This document shows positions 34,723 through 43,693 of a DNA stretch of 59,425 nt, piece after piece. Origin of the DNA: an uncultured Oscillospiraceae bacterium (lineage in GTDB: Bacteria; Bacillota; Clostridia; Oscillospirales; Oscillospiraceae). The notes under the pieces were generated by a model. The model saw only the letters and a program-made list of their open reading frames with translations, did no database searches and was not told where the DNA came from. A program made the position numbers and the translations under genes. Where the stretch lies: contig CALXEH010000006.1 of NCBI GenBank assembly GCA_944387285.1, forward strand, positions 1 to 59,425. The letters run 5' to 3'. Every line of letters begins with the position of its first letter. Positions within the stretch are counted from its first letter, which is position 1.

Positions 34723-36048
34723 ATGGGTGTGACCAATTCCAACAAGACTGCGGACGCCGCGGCGATATGCTGCGGCGATTCCTTCAACGTGACCCTCGCC
34801 CTCACCGCCGCGCCGGATATCGTCACGAATCCGACCGACATCGTGCTGGCGCTCGACCGCTCGGGCAGTATGAGCGGCACGCCGCTCGCGGACATGAAGG
34901 CCGGGGCCAAAACGTTTATTGACATCATCTCCGAATCCACGGGCGGCTCCGGCTCGGGCGAGATAGGCTCGGGCAGCCGCATGGCCATAGTCAGCTTTGC
35001 CGCCACCGCCAGGGCCGATACCCAGCTCGTCACCTCGACCTCAGAGCTGAAGGCCGCTGTGGACGCCCTCGCCGCCGGCGGCGGCACCAACCACGGCGAG
35101 GCCTTTGAAAAGGCCCAGGGCCTCTTCGAGCCCTCCTCGCTGAACGCCCGGGTCATCGTCATGTTCACCGACGGCGTGACCACCTCGGGCCCGGCTCCGG
35201 CGCCCATCGCCGCCGCGGCCAGGGCCGCAGGCACCACGATCTACTGCATAGGCCTCATCGGCAGCGACGGGCTCAATGTCGCCGCCCTGAACAACTGGGC
35301 CACGGACCCGGACTATTCCCATGTGGCCATCACGCCCGACGCCGCCGACCTGGAGGCGCTCTTTGCCGAGCTCGCCGCCAACATCTCCAAGCCCGGCGCC
35401 ACGGATGTGCTCATCAAGGAAAAGCTCGCGGCGGATTTCGAGCTCGTGGACGTAGAACCGCCGGCTGTCGGCTCCGCCATCATCACCGGCCCGCGCAGCC
35501 TGCGCTGGAGCATCGGCTCCCTCGGCACCACCTCCAGCGAGAGCGCAGCCCTGCACTTCCTCGCCCGGCACACGGGGCATACGTCGGGCAGCGTCAAGGT
35601 CAACGAGTCCATCGACTACTCGGACGCCGAGGGCAACGAGGTACACTTCCCCGAGCCCGAGGTATATGTCGACTGCGGCGAGACGGTGCATCCCGAGCCC
35701 TGCCCCGAGCCGATCGAGCTCTGCCTCGCCGGCTGCGAAGAGGTGCAGGAGCTGGAACTCGGCGAACTCGGCGTGGCCTCGCCCGGGCGTATAGTTGAGC
35801 TCAACCTCTGCCTCAAGGCGGTCTGCCCGCACAAGCGCGTGGCGCTGGCCGTGCAGCTCTCTGACGGCTTCGAGGGCGGCTTCAGCTCGCTCAAGACCTA
35901 CACCATCCCCGCGCACTGCGGCCGCTGCTGCCGGGACGTCAGGGTGGAAGGCATCCTCTTTGCCGTGCCTGACAGCGCTCCCCACTGTCAAAAACGCAAG
36001 ATGTACGTCAGGCTCCTTGCCAACTATATGGACAGCTCGGAGCTGTGA
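34723..36048 (+). CDS. von Willebrand A-domain protein, cysteine-rich C-terminus
   Basis: 441 residues, no signal peptide. A vWA domain (about 25-220) has the metal-ion site DRSGSMSG, a Thr in GGGTNHGE and the Asp in FTDGVT, so it should bind a divalent cation and a protein partner. A beta-rich DUF11-like segment follows (ALHFLARHTGHTSGSVKV). The last 120 residues carry many Cys pairs (CCRDVRVEG, CPHKR). I know similar proteins only as uncharacterised in Clostridia. It follows pyrG by 62 bases without a terminator, but its ribosome site may be masked. A convergent terminator follows. Confidence 0.75.
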   Translation: MGVTNSNKTADAAAICCGDSFNVTLALTAAPDIVTNPTDIVLALDRSGSMSGTPLADMKAGAKTFIDIISESTGGSGSGEIGSGSRMAIVSFAATARADTQLVTSTSELKAAVDALAAGGGTNHGEAFEKAQGLFEPSSLNARVIVMFTDGVTTSGPAPAPIAAAARAAGTTIYCIGLIGSDGLNVAALNNWATDPDYSHVAITPDAADLEALFAELAANISKPGATDVLIKEKLAADFELVDVEPPAVGSAIITGPRSLRWSIGSLGTTSSESAALHFLARHTGHTSGSVKVNESIDYSDAEGNEVHFPEPEVYVDCGETVHPEPCPEPIELCLAGCEEVQELELGELGVASPGRIVELNLCLKAVCPHKRVALAVQLSDGFEGGFSSLKTYTIPAHCGRCCRDVRVEGILFAVPDSAPHCQKRKMYVRLLANYMDSSEL

Positions 36049-36052
36049 AAAA

Positions 36053-36094
36053 AACCGCGGACGGCGCTCTGCCTGTCCGCGGTTCTTATTTTTC
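36053..36094. terminator. Bidirectional terminator between convergent genes
   Basis: AACCGCGGAC (36053-36062) / GTCCGCGGTT (36075-36084), a perfect 10-bp stem, followed by CTTATTTTT on the plus strand and preceded by A7 for the minus strand. It serves both the vWA gene and the radical SAM operon. Confidence 0.85.
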
Positions 36095-36100
36095 CGGCCT

Positions 36101-36835
36101 TCAGCCCTCGGGGCTGTAAAAGGGACAGCGGCCGCACAGGCATTCCCGGTTTTTGGCCTTGTAGCCGCACTCCGGCCTCGAGGCCGGCATGCTTATGCCG
36201 TATTCCCGGCCCAGCCAGCCGGCGGCTGTCTCTATGGCCAGGCGGCCTGTGCGCTTGCAGCAGCGCGGGCCGCCCACGGCGCTTATCGCGGCCAGGCACT
36301 CCGCCGTCAGGCTCTGGGGCCGGGCCCAGACCTCGCCCGCAAGCGGGGTGGACTCGCAAAGTATGCTCGCGCAGATGCCCGCGCCTATCGCCGCGCCGCA
36401 GGCACCCAAAAAGCCGCAGGCCCCGCCCGGCACCTTCCGGCCGCGCTTCCAGGCCTCGCCCAGGCAGGCCGCAAGGTCCTCCACCGGGCCGCCGCAGTTC
36501 CGGAAGGCCGTCAGCAGCACGCAGGGGACGATGCTGTGGTGCTCCGGCCCGTGCATGTGTACGCCCGGCAGCCGGCAGGCCTCGAGATAGAGCCGCACCG
36601 CGTCCCTTTCATCGCTGTCCTGCAGGAAGGCCAGCACCGCCGCGCCGCCGCCGGCGTGGCAGTCGTCGCAGACGAAGTGGCCCGCCTCGCAGGCCGCGTC
36701 CGAGGGCTTCAGCCTGTGGCAGATGCAGCATTCGCGCAGCACAGTCTCGGTCGAGTAGACCAGCGGCCTGCCGCAGATCATGCAGTTCTGCTCCTTTCCG
36801 CCGGGCCCGCCGCAGCAGCAGCTTTGGTTTTCCAT
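36101..36835 (-). CDS. DUF5714-like cysteine-rich protein
   Basis: 244 residues from the ATG at 36835; longer frames run over the upstream gene. Cys motifs in order: CCCGG, CMICGRPL, CCICHRL, HFVCDDCHAGG, then MHGPEHHSIVPCVLLTAFR, KVPGGACGFLGACGAAIGAG and GGPRCCKR. This pattern matches DUF5714 proteins of anaerobes and methanogens. The GACGAAIG/GGPRCCKR portion resembles C_GCAxxG_C_C redox proteins, so metal or Fe-S binding is likely. Last gene of the nine-gene cluster, ending at a strong terminator. Function unknown; probably an electron carrier or cluster-bearing subunit for the radical SAM steps. Confidence 0.75.
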   Translation of the reverse strand: MENQSCCCGGPGGKEQNCMICGRPLVYSTETVLRECCICHRLKPSDAACEAGHFVCDDCHAGGGAAVLAFLQDSDERDAVRLYLEACRLPGVHMHGPEHHSIVPCVLLTAFRNCGGPVEDLAACLGEAWKRGRKVPGGACGFLGACGAAIGAGICASILCESTPLAGEVWARPQSLTAECLAAISAVGGPRCCKRTGRLAIETAAGWLGREYGISMPASRPECGYKAKNRECLCGRCPFYSPEG

Positions 36836-36849
36836 CCGCCCGCCTCCCC

Positions 36850-37053
36850 TCAGCAGCCCGCCGCGGCGTTCAGGGCCTCGATGAAGCCCTCCGGCTCGCG
36901 GCCGAGGCTCCGCGCCAGCTCGCCCAGGCTCAGGCCCTCGTTTTCCTCGTTCACGCAGCACAGCCCCTGCGAGAGCAGCGCGGGATATATCTGCGGATAG
37001 AGCTCCAGCGCCGAGCCGAGCGCCATGTCCGCGTCCACGCCCATCCTTTTCAT
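36850..37053 (-). CDS. DUF1858-like small protein
   Basis: 67 residues: ADMALGSALELYPQIYPALLSQGLCC followed by LSLGELARSLGREPEGFIEALN. This is the DUF1858/ScdA N-domain pattern, a small helical fold often beside redox or hybrid-cluster proteins, although the usual C-x-G-C is here GLCCVNEENEG. It lies 12 bases after the radical SAM gene and 14 before the DUF5714 gene. Possibly a redox sensor or accessory protein. Confidence 0.7.
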   Translation of the reverse strand: MKRMGVDADMALGSALELYPQIYPALLSQGLCCVNEENEGLSLGELARSLGREPEGFIEALNAAAGC

Positions 37054-37065
37054 CGCCTTACCTCC

Positions 37066-38385
37066 TCAGTTTTCATACAGCCTGCCTCCGCGCTCGTCCG
37101 TGAGATGGAAGGCGCAGAAGGGCACCAGCCGGCAGTCCGCCGTCACTACATGCACGCAGCAGCCGCGCAGCCGCCCCAGGTCCAGGTTCCACACGTCCTG
37201 GAAGCCCATGCCCGAAATGCAGAACGAGTGCGTCAGCGTGCGCAGGGCAAAGCGGCCCAGGGCCGTGTCCGCCTGCCCGCCGGGCTGATAGCGCCAGCGC
37301 TTCTGCGTGTACTTGTTCGTCTTCTCCACAAAATCCGTCCGCTCCGTGTCGCCATCGTTCTGCGAGCGCTCCGACAGCGCGGCCAGCCTGCCGCCCGCGT
37401 CCAGGAAATATGTGCTCGAGAAGTCGCAGTGCGGGTCAAACTGCTTCCTCGGCACAAAGTGCTCCAACCTGAGCTCCCCCGGGCACTGCTCGCACAGGGC
37501 GTGGATGACGTCGCACAGGCCGCAGCGCTCCTCGTCCGCCGGGGCCCCACCCGGGAAGCGCCCGAAGCAGCTCATGGGCTGGAAGTGGACGCCCTTCACG
37601 AAGGGGATGTGCGCCTTGCCGAAGCGGACGATCTCGCCCAGGCTGTCCAGGTTCACGCCCGGCACCACCACGGGCACGAGCAGCACGCCCAGCCCGGCGG
37701 CCTCGCAGCGGGCTATGGCCTTCAGCTTGAGCTCCAGCAGGTCGCGGCCGCGCAGCCTCCGGTACACGGCGTCGTCCAGGCCGTCAAATTGCAGGTAGAC
37801 CAGGTCCAGCCCCGCCGCCTTCAGCTGCGCGGCGTAGCCAGGCTCGGCGGCCAGCCTCAGCCCGTTCGTATTCAGCTGCAGGTGCACCGCGCCCATGCGC
37901 TTGCCCAGGCGTATGATATCGGGCAGGTCCTCCCTCATCGTCGGCTCGCCGCCCGAGAGCTGTATGCTGCAAAAGCGGTTCGAGGCGAGCGCGGCGGCGT
38001 ACATGCGCTCGAGCTGGGCGGGCCCGGGCTCGAAACGCCGCGAGTTGGCGTCCGCAAAGCAGACCCTGCAGTCCAGATCGCAGCGATAGGTCAGCTCTAT
38101 GACCGCCGTGCAGGTGCCGCTCCTGTGCGCGTCGCACAGACCGCAGCTGAAAGGGCAGCCGGCCTCGTCCGGCGGACGGCCCCTGTCCTTTGCAGGGGCG
38201 TGGACGCCCTGGCGCAGCCAGCTCTCGTACATGTCCGCATCCCGCCAAAAGAGCGTGCTGAAGCCGCCGTGCTCGGGACAGGCCTTGGTAAAATAGGCCC
38301 TGCCGTCCCGGCGCTCATACCGCGCCGGTATCCTGCGCAGGCAAACCGGGCAGAGGCTCTCCGTCTCGTGCAGTATGACGTTCAC
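37066..38385 (-). CDS. Radical SAM enzyme of the Tes/TrsS type (paralogue 1)
   Basis: 439 residues, GTG start overlapping the preceding CoA ligase stop by 4 bases. An N-terminal zinc-finger-like part (Cys12, Cys15, Cys36 in CPEHG) is followed by CPFSCGLC (77-84) and Cys92, then the 4Fe-4S radical SAM motif CDLDCRVC (Cys102/106/109), QLSGGEPTMRED and LQLNTNGLRL. The C-terminal region has GMGFQDVWNLDLGRLRGCC and FCAFHL. The layout matches the family containing archaeal tetraether lipid synthase and the NCBI-named TrsS (from memory; some of those are selenoproteins). It should make a 5'-deoxyadenosyl radical and, through auxiliary clusters, form a C-C or C-S bond. Substrate unknown. Confidence 0.8.
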   Translation of the reverse strand: MNVILHETESLCPVCLRRIPARYERRDGRAYFTKACPEHGGFSTLFWRDADMYESWLRQGVHAPAKDRGRPPDEAGCPFSCGLCDAHRSGTCTAVIELTYRCDLDCRVCFADANSRRFEPGPAQLERMYAAALASNRFCSIQLSGGEPTMREDLPDIIRLGKRMGAVHLQLNTNGLRLAAEPGYAAQLKAAGLDLVYLQFDGLDDAVYRRLRGRDLLELKLKAIARCEAAGLGVLLVPVVVPGVNLDSLGEIVRFGKAHIPFVKGVHFQPMSCFGRFPGGAPADEERCGLCDVIHALCEQCPGELRLEHFVPRKQFDPHCDFSSTYFLDAGGRLAALSERSQNDGDTERTDFVEKTNKYTQKRWRYQPGGQADTALGRFALRTLTHSFCISGMGFQDVWNLDLGRLRGCCVHVVTADCRLVPFCAFHLTDERGGRLYEN

Positions 38386-39713
38386 GGCGCACCCCTTTCC
38401 ACGATACGCTTTTTCTCATAGCAAAACTCCCTAAGCGCGCCGCAGGGCAGGAGCTTAAGCCCTATTTCGGGCGCGCCCTCCATGCAGGGCAGGGACATGA
38501 GCCGGGACTTGAGCCCCTCTGCATCAAAGCAGGCAGGTTCCAGCACCTCGAGCTCAAAGCCCAGCCGGCCGCCTTCCAGGAAGATGCGGTAGTCCAGCAG
38601 GCCCTCCGCCGCGAAGAGCGTCTCGTCAAAGAGCGCCGGCCAGACGCTGCGGCCCCTGTACTCCGCCGCGCCCTCCTTCCGCCTTCGGATATGGCCCAGG
38701 CAGCGCAGGTGGCTGCCGCACACGCTCGGCGTCATCGCCGCTATGTCCCCGGTGCGGTAGCGGATGAGCGGCATGCAGTCGCGCGCGATGTTCGTGAGCA
38801 CCACCTCGCCCTCCTGCCCATCCGGCAGCGGGGCGCCGGTCTCGGGGTCCACGATCTCCAGGATGTGGTCCAGCTCGTCGTAGTGGTAGCCCGGGCACCG
38901 GCCGCAGTCCACGGCCAGGCCCCAGCCGCTCTCCGTCAGGCCGTAGTGCGTGGAGACGCGGCAGCCCCAGGCCCGGCCCAGGTACTCAGCCATGCTGCCG
39001 GGTATGTTCGACATCGTTGCAAATATGCACTTCATCCCCAGCGCGCGCAGGTCGGCGCGGCGCTCGAGTATGCGGCTGGCCCGGAAAATGGTCACGGCGT
39101 CGCCGAACCAGACGTTCACCCCATGCTCCACGCTCACTCGCAGCAGCTCCTTCGCGCTCTCGCGCAGGTCGGCCGTCCAGGCCCTCATGCCGAAATCCTC
39201 AAGGCTCCGCGCCAGCAGGCCGCCTATGCCCCGGCCCTGCGTATTCGGCAGGAGCACCAGCACCCGCGCCTCGTCCCGGCCCGCGACCGTATTCATACCG
39301 CGCGGCAGAAATTCCAGTATCTTCTGTATATCCACCGCGGAAAAGAAGATGCGCTTCTTCATGCCGGTCGAGCCGGAGCTGTAGAAGGTGACGGGCTTTT
39401 CCACCTCGCCCTGCGAGCAGCACATCAGGCCGTATCCCGCGCCGGCAAGGTCCTCCGGCCGGGTGAAGGGCAGCTTCGCTATGTCCGCGAGGCTTGTCAG
39501 CTGCTCTTCCGTCACGCCCGCCCCGCCCAGCAGGCGCCGGTAAAAGGGGCTCATTTCCCGCACGCGGCGCACTGTCCGGCGCAGCTGCCAGAGCCGGTAG
39601 GCGTCAAACGCCGCGTCGTCCAGCGGCCGCGGCCTCGGGCCGGGATATTCCGCGTCCCGCGCCATCCTCGCCTCGCACAGGCTGTAGAGCCCCTCCTGCA
39701 GGCTCACGCACAT
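38382..39713 (-). CDS. AMP-forming CoA ligase, phenylacetate-CoA ligase-like
   Basis: 443 residues from the ATG at 39713 (AGGGGG upstream); longer frames enter the upstream gene. AMP-binding motifs: YSSGSTGMKKRIFF, THYGLTESGWGLAVDC, LIRYRTGDIA and a C-terminal EKKRIVERG with the likely catalytic Lys. This ANL family activates carboxylic acids to acyl-AMP and then acyl-CoA (or another thiol). VDCGRCPGYHY is typical of the ligase seen in related anaerobe clusters (DVU_1553 type, from memory). Encoded between two radical SAM enzymes, it presumably activates their substrate or product as a thioester. Confidence 0.8.
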   Translation of the reverse strand: MCVSLQEGLYSLCEARMARDAEYPGPRPRPLDDAAFDAYRLWQLRRTVRRVREMSPFYRRLLGGAGVTEEQLTSLADIAKLPFTRPEDLAGAGYGLMCCSQGEVEKPVTFYSSGSTGMKKRIFFSAVDIQKILEFLPRGMNTVAGRDEARVLVLLPNTQGRGIGGLLARSLEDFGMRAWTADLRESAKELLRVSVEHGVNVWFGDAVTIFRASRILERRADLRALGMKCIFATMSNIPGSMAEYLGRAWGCRVSTHYGLTESGWGLAVDCGRCPGYHYDELDHILEIVDPETGAPLPDGQEGEVVLTNIARDCMPLIRYRTGDIAAMTPSVCGSHLRCLGHIRRRKEGAAEYRGRSVWPALFDETLFAAEGLLDYRIFLEGGRLGFELEVLEPACFDAEGLKSRLMSLPCMEGAPEIGLKLLPCGALREFCYEKKRIVERGAP

Positions 39714-39724
39714 GCGCCCACCCC

Positions 39725-40984
39725 CTAATCTATGCCCGGCAGCAGCCTGTCCCCGCCGCTGGAGCTCAGGTACTTCGCGCACAGCGGTATGCCGGCGCCG
39801 TCCTCGCCGATTATCTGTATCGAGCAGCGCCCAAGGCGCAGCAGGTCGATGTTCCAGGCGTCCTGGAAGGCCATGCCGCCCACCGTCAGCAGCGGGGACT
39901 TCGAGGGCAGCCAACTGCGCCTGAGCGTGGCGCGCAGGCGCTCCACGCCCGGCTCCGGCCGCGTATCCGGCCCCGTCAGCGCGCACAGGCGGCCCCGGCG
40001 GTCGAGCATATAGCAGGCGTTGAAGGAGCACTGGGGATGCTCGTAGTGCCCGGGTGAAAAGTCCCGCTCCGAGATGTCCGGGTGCTGCCCGGTCAGGCGG
40101 CGGATGAGGCCCGGTATCGTTATGCGCCGGGCCTGCGCGCCCGCGGGATAGATGCCGAACCAGCTCGCCGGCTGGAAATACACGCCCCTGACCCCGGGCA
40201 TATGCCTGCGTGCATAGTCCACCACGGCGCCCAGCTCCCCTTCGTTCCCGCCGGGCAGGACGCAGCAGGCCAGCACCACCGCCAGGCCCGCCGCAATGCT
40301 GTTTTCCACGGCGCGCTGCTTCGCCTCCAGCAGCGGCCGGCCGTACTTGGCCAGGTACGGCCCCTCGCTCAGGCCGTCAAAGCCCAGGTAGACGGTCGTG
40401 ACGCCGCTCTCCCTGAGCCTTGCGCAGAGCTCCGGGCTCTCCGCCAGCCTCAGCCCGTTCGTATTGAGCTGGATGAAGTCGAAGCCCAGCCCGCTGGCCA
40501 GGGCGGCCAGCTCGCAGATATCCCGCCTTTCCGTCGGCTCGCCGCCGCACAGCTCCAGCAGCGCGCCCTCACCCGCCCGCTGCCTGAAGGCGCGCAGGCG
40601 TTCCGCGCACTCGTCCAGGCCCGGCTGCCTGGGCGCTTCGCCGCGCCGGCGTGTAAAGCAGACGGGGCAGTCCAGGCCGCAGGCGTTCGTCGTCATCAGC
40701 GCCGCGCTTGCGGGCTGCCGGGCCGCGCGGGCGTCAAAGCTGCCCGGCAGGGCCTCCGCCTCCGCCTCGCTGGCCGGCAGCTGTCCGGGCTCCAGCCCGC
40801 CGCGTCGGAGCCAGGCCAGGTAGGCCTCGCTCGTGTCCTCCCAGACCAGGCAGCGGAAGCTGCCGTGCTCCGGGCAGCCCTTTTCCATATACACCGCCCC
40901 GCCGTCCTCCAGCAGCGCCGCCGGGACGGCGCGCAGGCAGCGCGGGCAGACGCTTTTCGTGTGATACAGCAGCCGGCCTGGCAT
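39725..40984 (-). CDS. Radical SAM enzyme of the Tes/TrsS type (paralogue 2)
   Basis: 419 residues. Its architecture parallels the enzyme at 37.1 kb: N-terminal Cys13, Cys16 and Cys37 in CPEHG, the radical SAM motif CGLDCPVC (Cys102/106/109), LELCGGEPTERRD, FIQLNTNGLRL, YFQPASWFG and C-terminal GMAFQDAWNIDLLRLGRCS. It lacks the CPFSCGLC motif present at residues 77-84 of paralogue 1; that stretch is Ala/Glu-rich here. It has therefore probably lost one auxiliary Fe-S cluster and may act on a different step or form a heterodimer. It lies 17 bases after lpd and 11 before the CoA ligase. Confidence 0.8.
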   Translation of the reverse strand: MPGRLLYHTKSVCPRCLRAVPAALLEDGGAVYMEKGCPEHGSFRCLVWEDTSEAYLAWLRRGGLEPGQLPASEAEAEALPGSFDARAARQPASAALMTTNACGLDCPVCFTRRRGEAPRQPGLDECAERLRAFRQRAGEGALLELCGGEPTERRDICELAALASGLGFDFIQLNTNGLRLAESPELCARLRESGVTTVYLGFDGLSEGPYLAKYGRPLLEAKQRAVENSIAAGLAVVLACCVLPGGNEGELGAVVDYARRHMPGVRGVYFQPASWFGIYPAGAQARRITIPGLIRRLTGQHPDISERDFSPGHYEHPQCSFNACYMLDRRGRLCALTGPDTRPEPGVERLRATLRRSWLPSKSPLLTVGGMAFQDAWNIDLLRLGRCSIQIIGEDGAGIPLCAKYLSSSGGDRLLPGID

Positions 40985-41001
40985 CTCAGCACCCCGCTGC
41001 C

Positions 41002-42414
41002 TCAGCCCTTGTCAAAGGACAGCCCTACGGCCCGCTTGCAGGCCTCGAGTATGAGCTCGCTCAGGGTCGGGTGGGGATGGACGCAGTTATACAGCTGCTC
41101 GAGCGTCAGCGAGTTCCCCACGGCCGCCGCCAGCTCGGCTATGAGCCCGCAGGCGCCCTCGCCGAAGATCTGCGCGCCGATGAGGACGTGGTCCGAGGCC
41201 CGGGCCACGACCTTTATGAGCCCCTCCGTCCTGCCCTCGGCTATGGCCCGCTCGTTCGAGGAATAGGGCAGGCTGCCGCACAGCGTGCCTATGCCGCGCT
41301 CTGCCGCCTGCGAGGCCGTGAGCCCCAGCCAGGCCAGCTCGGGCCGCATGAACACCGTGGACGGTATGCTGCCGTAATCCATGGCGCAGGCCCGGCCCGC
41401 TATCGTCTCCGCGATAACCAGCCCCTGCCGCTGCGCCTTGCCCGACAGCTGCGGGCCGGCGGTTATGTCCCCGGCTGCAAAGATGTTCGGCACCGTGCTG
41501 CGCAGCTGCGCGTCCGTCACCACCCGGCCGTCCTCCGTCAGCCGCACCCCGGCCTGCTCCAGGCCCAGGCCCTCGGTATTGGGCCTGCGTCCCGCCGCCG
41601 CGAGCACCGCCTCCGAAACCAGCTCCTGCCCGTCTTCAAGGCGGGTCCTCACCCGGCCGTCCTCCAGCCGCTCGACGGCCAGCACGCCCGAGCCGCATTT
41701 GACGCACACCCCGCGCTTTTCCAGCGAGGCGCGCAGGGCCGCGCTGATCTCGGGCTCTTCCAGCTCAGGGACGAGCGCCGGCCGCTGCTCCACCACGGTC
41801 ACGGCCGCGCCGAAGGCGTTGTAGATGTGCGCGTACTCGAGGCCCGCGGCGCCCGAGCCGATCACGACCACGCTGCCGGGCAGGGGCCGCGAGAAGTCCA
41901 TGGCCTCGTCCGTCGTGAATATCTTCTCCCCGTCCGCGTTGAAGGCCGCAGGCACGTCCGGCTCGGAGCCCGTGGCCAGGACTATGTGCCCCGCAGTGAG
42001 CCGGCGCTTTTCACGGCCGTTGTCCACCTCGAGGCTGTGCGCATCCAGCAGCCGGGCCCGGCCCTTTACCACGTCGATGCCCCGGCTCTTCTTCCACAGG
42101 AAGGCCTCGAGCCCGAAGCCCAGATTGTTTACCACCGTGTTCTTGCGCCGGTTGACCGCCTTGAAGTCCACGGATACGGCGGACATGTCCAGCTCGATGC
42201 CGTAGGCCCCGGCGCCCTTTATGGCGGCGTAGAGGTCCGCGGAAGCCAAAAGCGCCTTGGTCGGTATGCAGCCGCGGTTCACGCAGGTGCCGCCCGAACC
42301 GTTTCTCGCCCGCGCCTCCACTATCGCCGCCTTCAGGCCCCGGTCGGCACAGCGCATGGCGCAGGCCGAGCCGCCCGGTCCGCCGCCTATGCAGATGACG
42401 TCATAGTCGTACAT
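41002..42414 (-). CDS. lpdA: Dihydrolipoyl dehydrogenase-type flavoprotein
   Basis: 470 residues from the ATG at 42414. FAD site GGGPGGSACAM, redox-active disulfide GGTCVNRGCIPTK, NAD site VIGSGAAGLEYAHIY, FAD site NIFAAGDI and the C-terminal His-Glu pair HPHPTLSE, all intact. It normally reoxidises dihydrolipoyl groups with NAD+. No E2 or lipoyl protein gene is nearby; inside this cluster it more likely exchanges electrons with a dithiol or with the small CxxC protein. It is 13 bases after the dehydratase-like gene. Confidence 0.9.
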   Translation of the reverse strand: MYDYDVICIGGGPGGSACAMRCADRGLKAAIVEARARNGSGGTCVNRGCIPTKALLASADLYAAIKGAGAYGIELDMSAVSVDFKAVNRRKNTVVNNLGFGLEAFLWKKSRGIDVVKGRARLLDAHSLEVDNGREKRRLTAGHIVLATGSEPDVPAAFNADGEKIFTTDEAMDFSRPLPGSVVVIGSGAAGLEYAHIYNAFGAAVTVVEQRPALVPELEEPEISAALRASLEKRGVCVKCGSGVLAVERLEDGRVRTRLEDGQELVSEAVLAAAGRRPNTEGLGLEQAGVRLTEDGRVVTDAQLRSTVPNIFAAGDITAGPQLSGKAQRQGLVIAETIAGRACAMDYGSIPSTVFMRPELAWLGLTASQAAERGIGTLCGSLPYSSNERAIAEGRTEGLIKVVARASDHVLIGAQIFGEGACGLIAELAAAVGNSLTLEQLYNCVHPHPTLSELILEACKRAVGLSFDKG

Positions 42415-42427
42415 GGCCACGCTCCTT

Positions 42428-43690
42428 TCAGCAGATATCCTGGCCTGCGCGGCGCTCGCACCAGAAATCGTAGTCGAGCTCGCGCACGGGCAGGCCGTAT
42501 TCCTCCTCAAGCACGCGCGAGTAAGCCCCGCCCGCGCCGCCCATCGGGCAGGCGAAGCCTCCGCTCAGGCAGGCCCGGCAGCCGGAACGCCGCGCCTCGC
42601 GCGCCGCGGCGCGGCAGAGCTCCTCCGGCGGGCCGGCCAAGCCCATGGCCTTCAGCCAGGCGGCGCTCAGGCCGCCCAGGCCAGTGCCCAGCTGCCTGAA
42701 ACCATACAAAAATGCCGCGCTGCCCAGCAGGTCATATCCCCGCTCGTAAAAGCCGAGCTCGAGCTCCGGCAGGGTCAGCGGCGCGTAAAAGCAGTACAGC
42801 CGCGTCCTGCCCGGCTCGGCCGCAGGGGCGTCCTCCAGCTCGCGGCAGAGCAGCTCCAGGGCCGCCAGGGCGCGCTCCGGCTCGGCAAAGCACATGAGCT
42901 GCGCAGTCTGGGCCAGGGACAGGCCCGTGCCCCTCAAGGGGCGCCTGTCCGGCCTCGCGTTGAGCTCCAGCAGCCGCGATTGCAGCCGCAGCCCGGCGGC
43001 GGCGAGCTTCGAGGCCGCGCGCAGCTCGTCCGGGCCGGGCGCCCTTATGCCCAGCGCCCGCGCCGCCTCTGCGCCGAAGCCCTCAAACCTCGACGCCAGC
43101 CAGGCAAAGTCCCGCCCGGCCTCGCCGTTCAGGCAGAGGTCCAGCACCGCAGCCCGCCCGGGCAAGCCCTCGCAGGCCCGGATGCAGTCGCCGCAGAGCA
43201 GGCCGAACTGCAGCACCAGCTCCGGCGGCTCGAAGGGCGGGCACAGCAGCCGGCGGCGCATGAGATTCAGCCCGCAGCGCGGCCCGGGGCCCTCCTGCCC
43301 GCCCAGGGGCCGCCTCGAGAGCAGCACGGCCCGGAGCAACACCTGCAGCGCCAGCGCGCGGCTGCCGAAGCGCAGCCCGCCTCCGGCCGAAAGCCTCAGG
43401 GCCTGGGCAAACACCGGCGGGGCGGGCACGCTCAATTCGCAGTACCTGCCCTGGCCGGCCGAAAAGGCCTCCAGCGCCTCGCGCACATATTCCGCCAGCA
43501 GGCGGCGCAGGCCCTCGTAATTCAACTCAAAGTGCCGGGGCAGCAGCAGCGCCGCGCGCTCCAGCCCGGCCTCGTCCAGCCCAAAGTACCGCAGCGCCGC
43601 CCTGAGCTCGGGCTCAAGCCCCTCGCAGCCCGGAAGCTGGCCCAGCAGCTGCCGGCAGACATCCGGCCTTCCGCCCTCCCCGGGCCGCAC
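42428..43690 (-). CDS. 2-hydroxyacyl-CoA dehydratase-like protein (tentative)
   Basis: 420 residues, GTG start 3 bases after the preceding stop. The second half resembles HgdB/FldB-type subunits: LTLPELELGFYERGYDLLG, a Cys-containing GCRACLSGGFACPM and VLEEEYGLPVRELDYDF, the place where family members end with a GIPvLxLExD segment. Cysteines that could hold a 4Fe-4S cluster include LLCGDCIRAC. These proteins eliminate water through ketyl radicals after ATP-driven one-electron transfer by an HgdC activator, but no activator gene is present. It is very rich in Ala, Leu, Arg and Gly, so similarity is weakened and the assignment is uncertain. Confidence 0.5.
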   Translation of the reverse strand: MRPGEGGRPDVCRQLLGQLPGCEGLEPELRAALRYFGLDEAGLERAALLLPRHFELNYEGLRRLLAEYVREALEAFSAGQGRYCELSVPAPPVFAQALRLSAGGGLRFGSRALALQVLLRAVLLSRRPLGGQEGPGPRCGLNLMRRRLLCPPFEPPELVLQFGLLCGDCIRACEGLPGRAAVLDLCLNGEAGRDFAWLASRFEGFGAEAARALGIRAPGPDELRAASKLAAAGLRLQSRLLELNARPDRRPLRGTGLSLAQTAQLMCFAEPERALAALELLCRELEDAPAAEPGRTRLYCFYAPLTLPELELGFYERGYDLLGSAAFLYGFRQLGTGLGGLSAAWLKAMGLAGPPEELCRAAAREARRSGCRACLSGGFACPMGGAGGAYSRVLEEEYGLPVRELDYDFWCERRAGQDIC

Positions 43691-43693
43691 AGG

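Noticed and set aside
37066..40984. Selenocysteine codon in the radical SAM genes
   Set aside because: Relatives of this family include selenoproteins, but both frames here carry Cys codons at the relevant motifs and no in-frame TGA.
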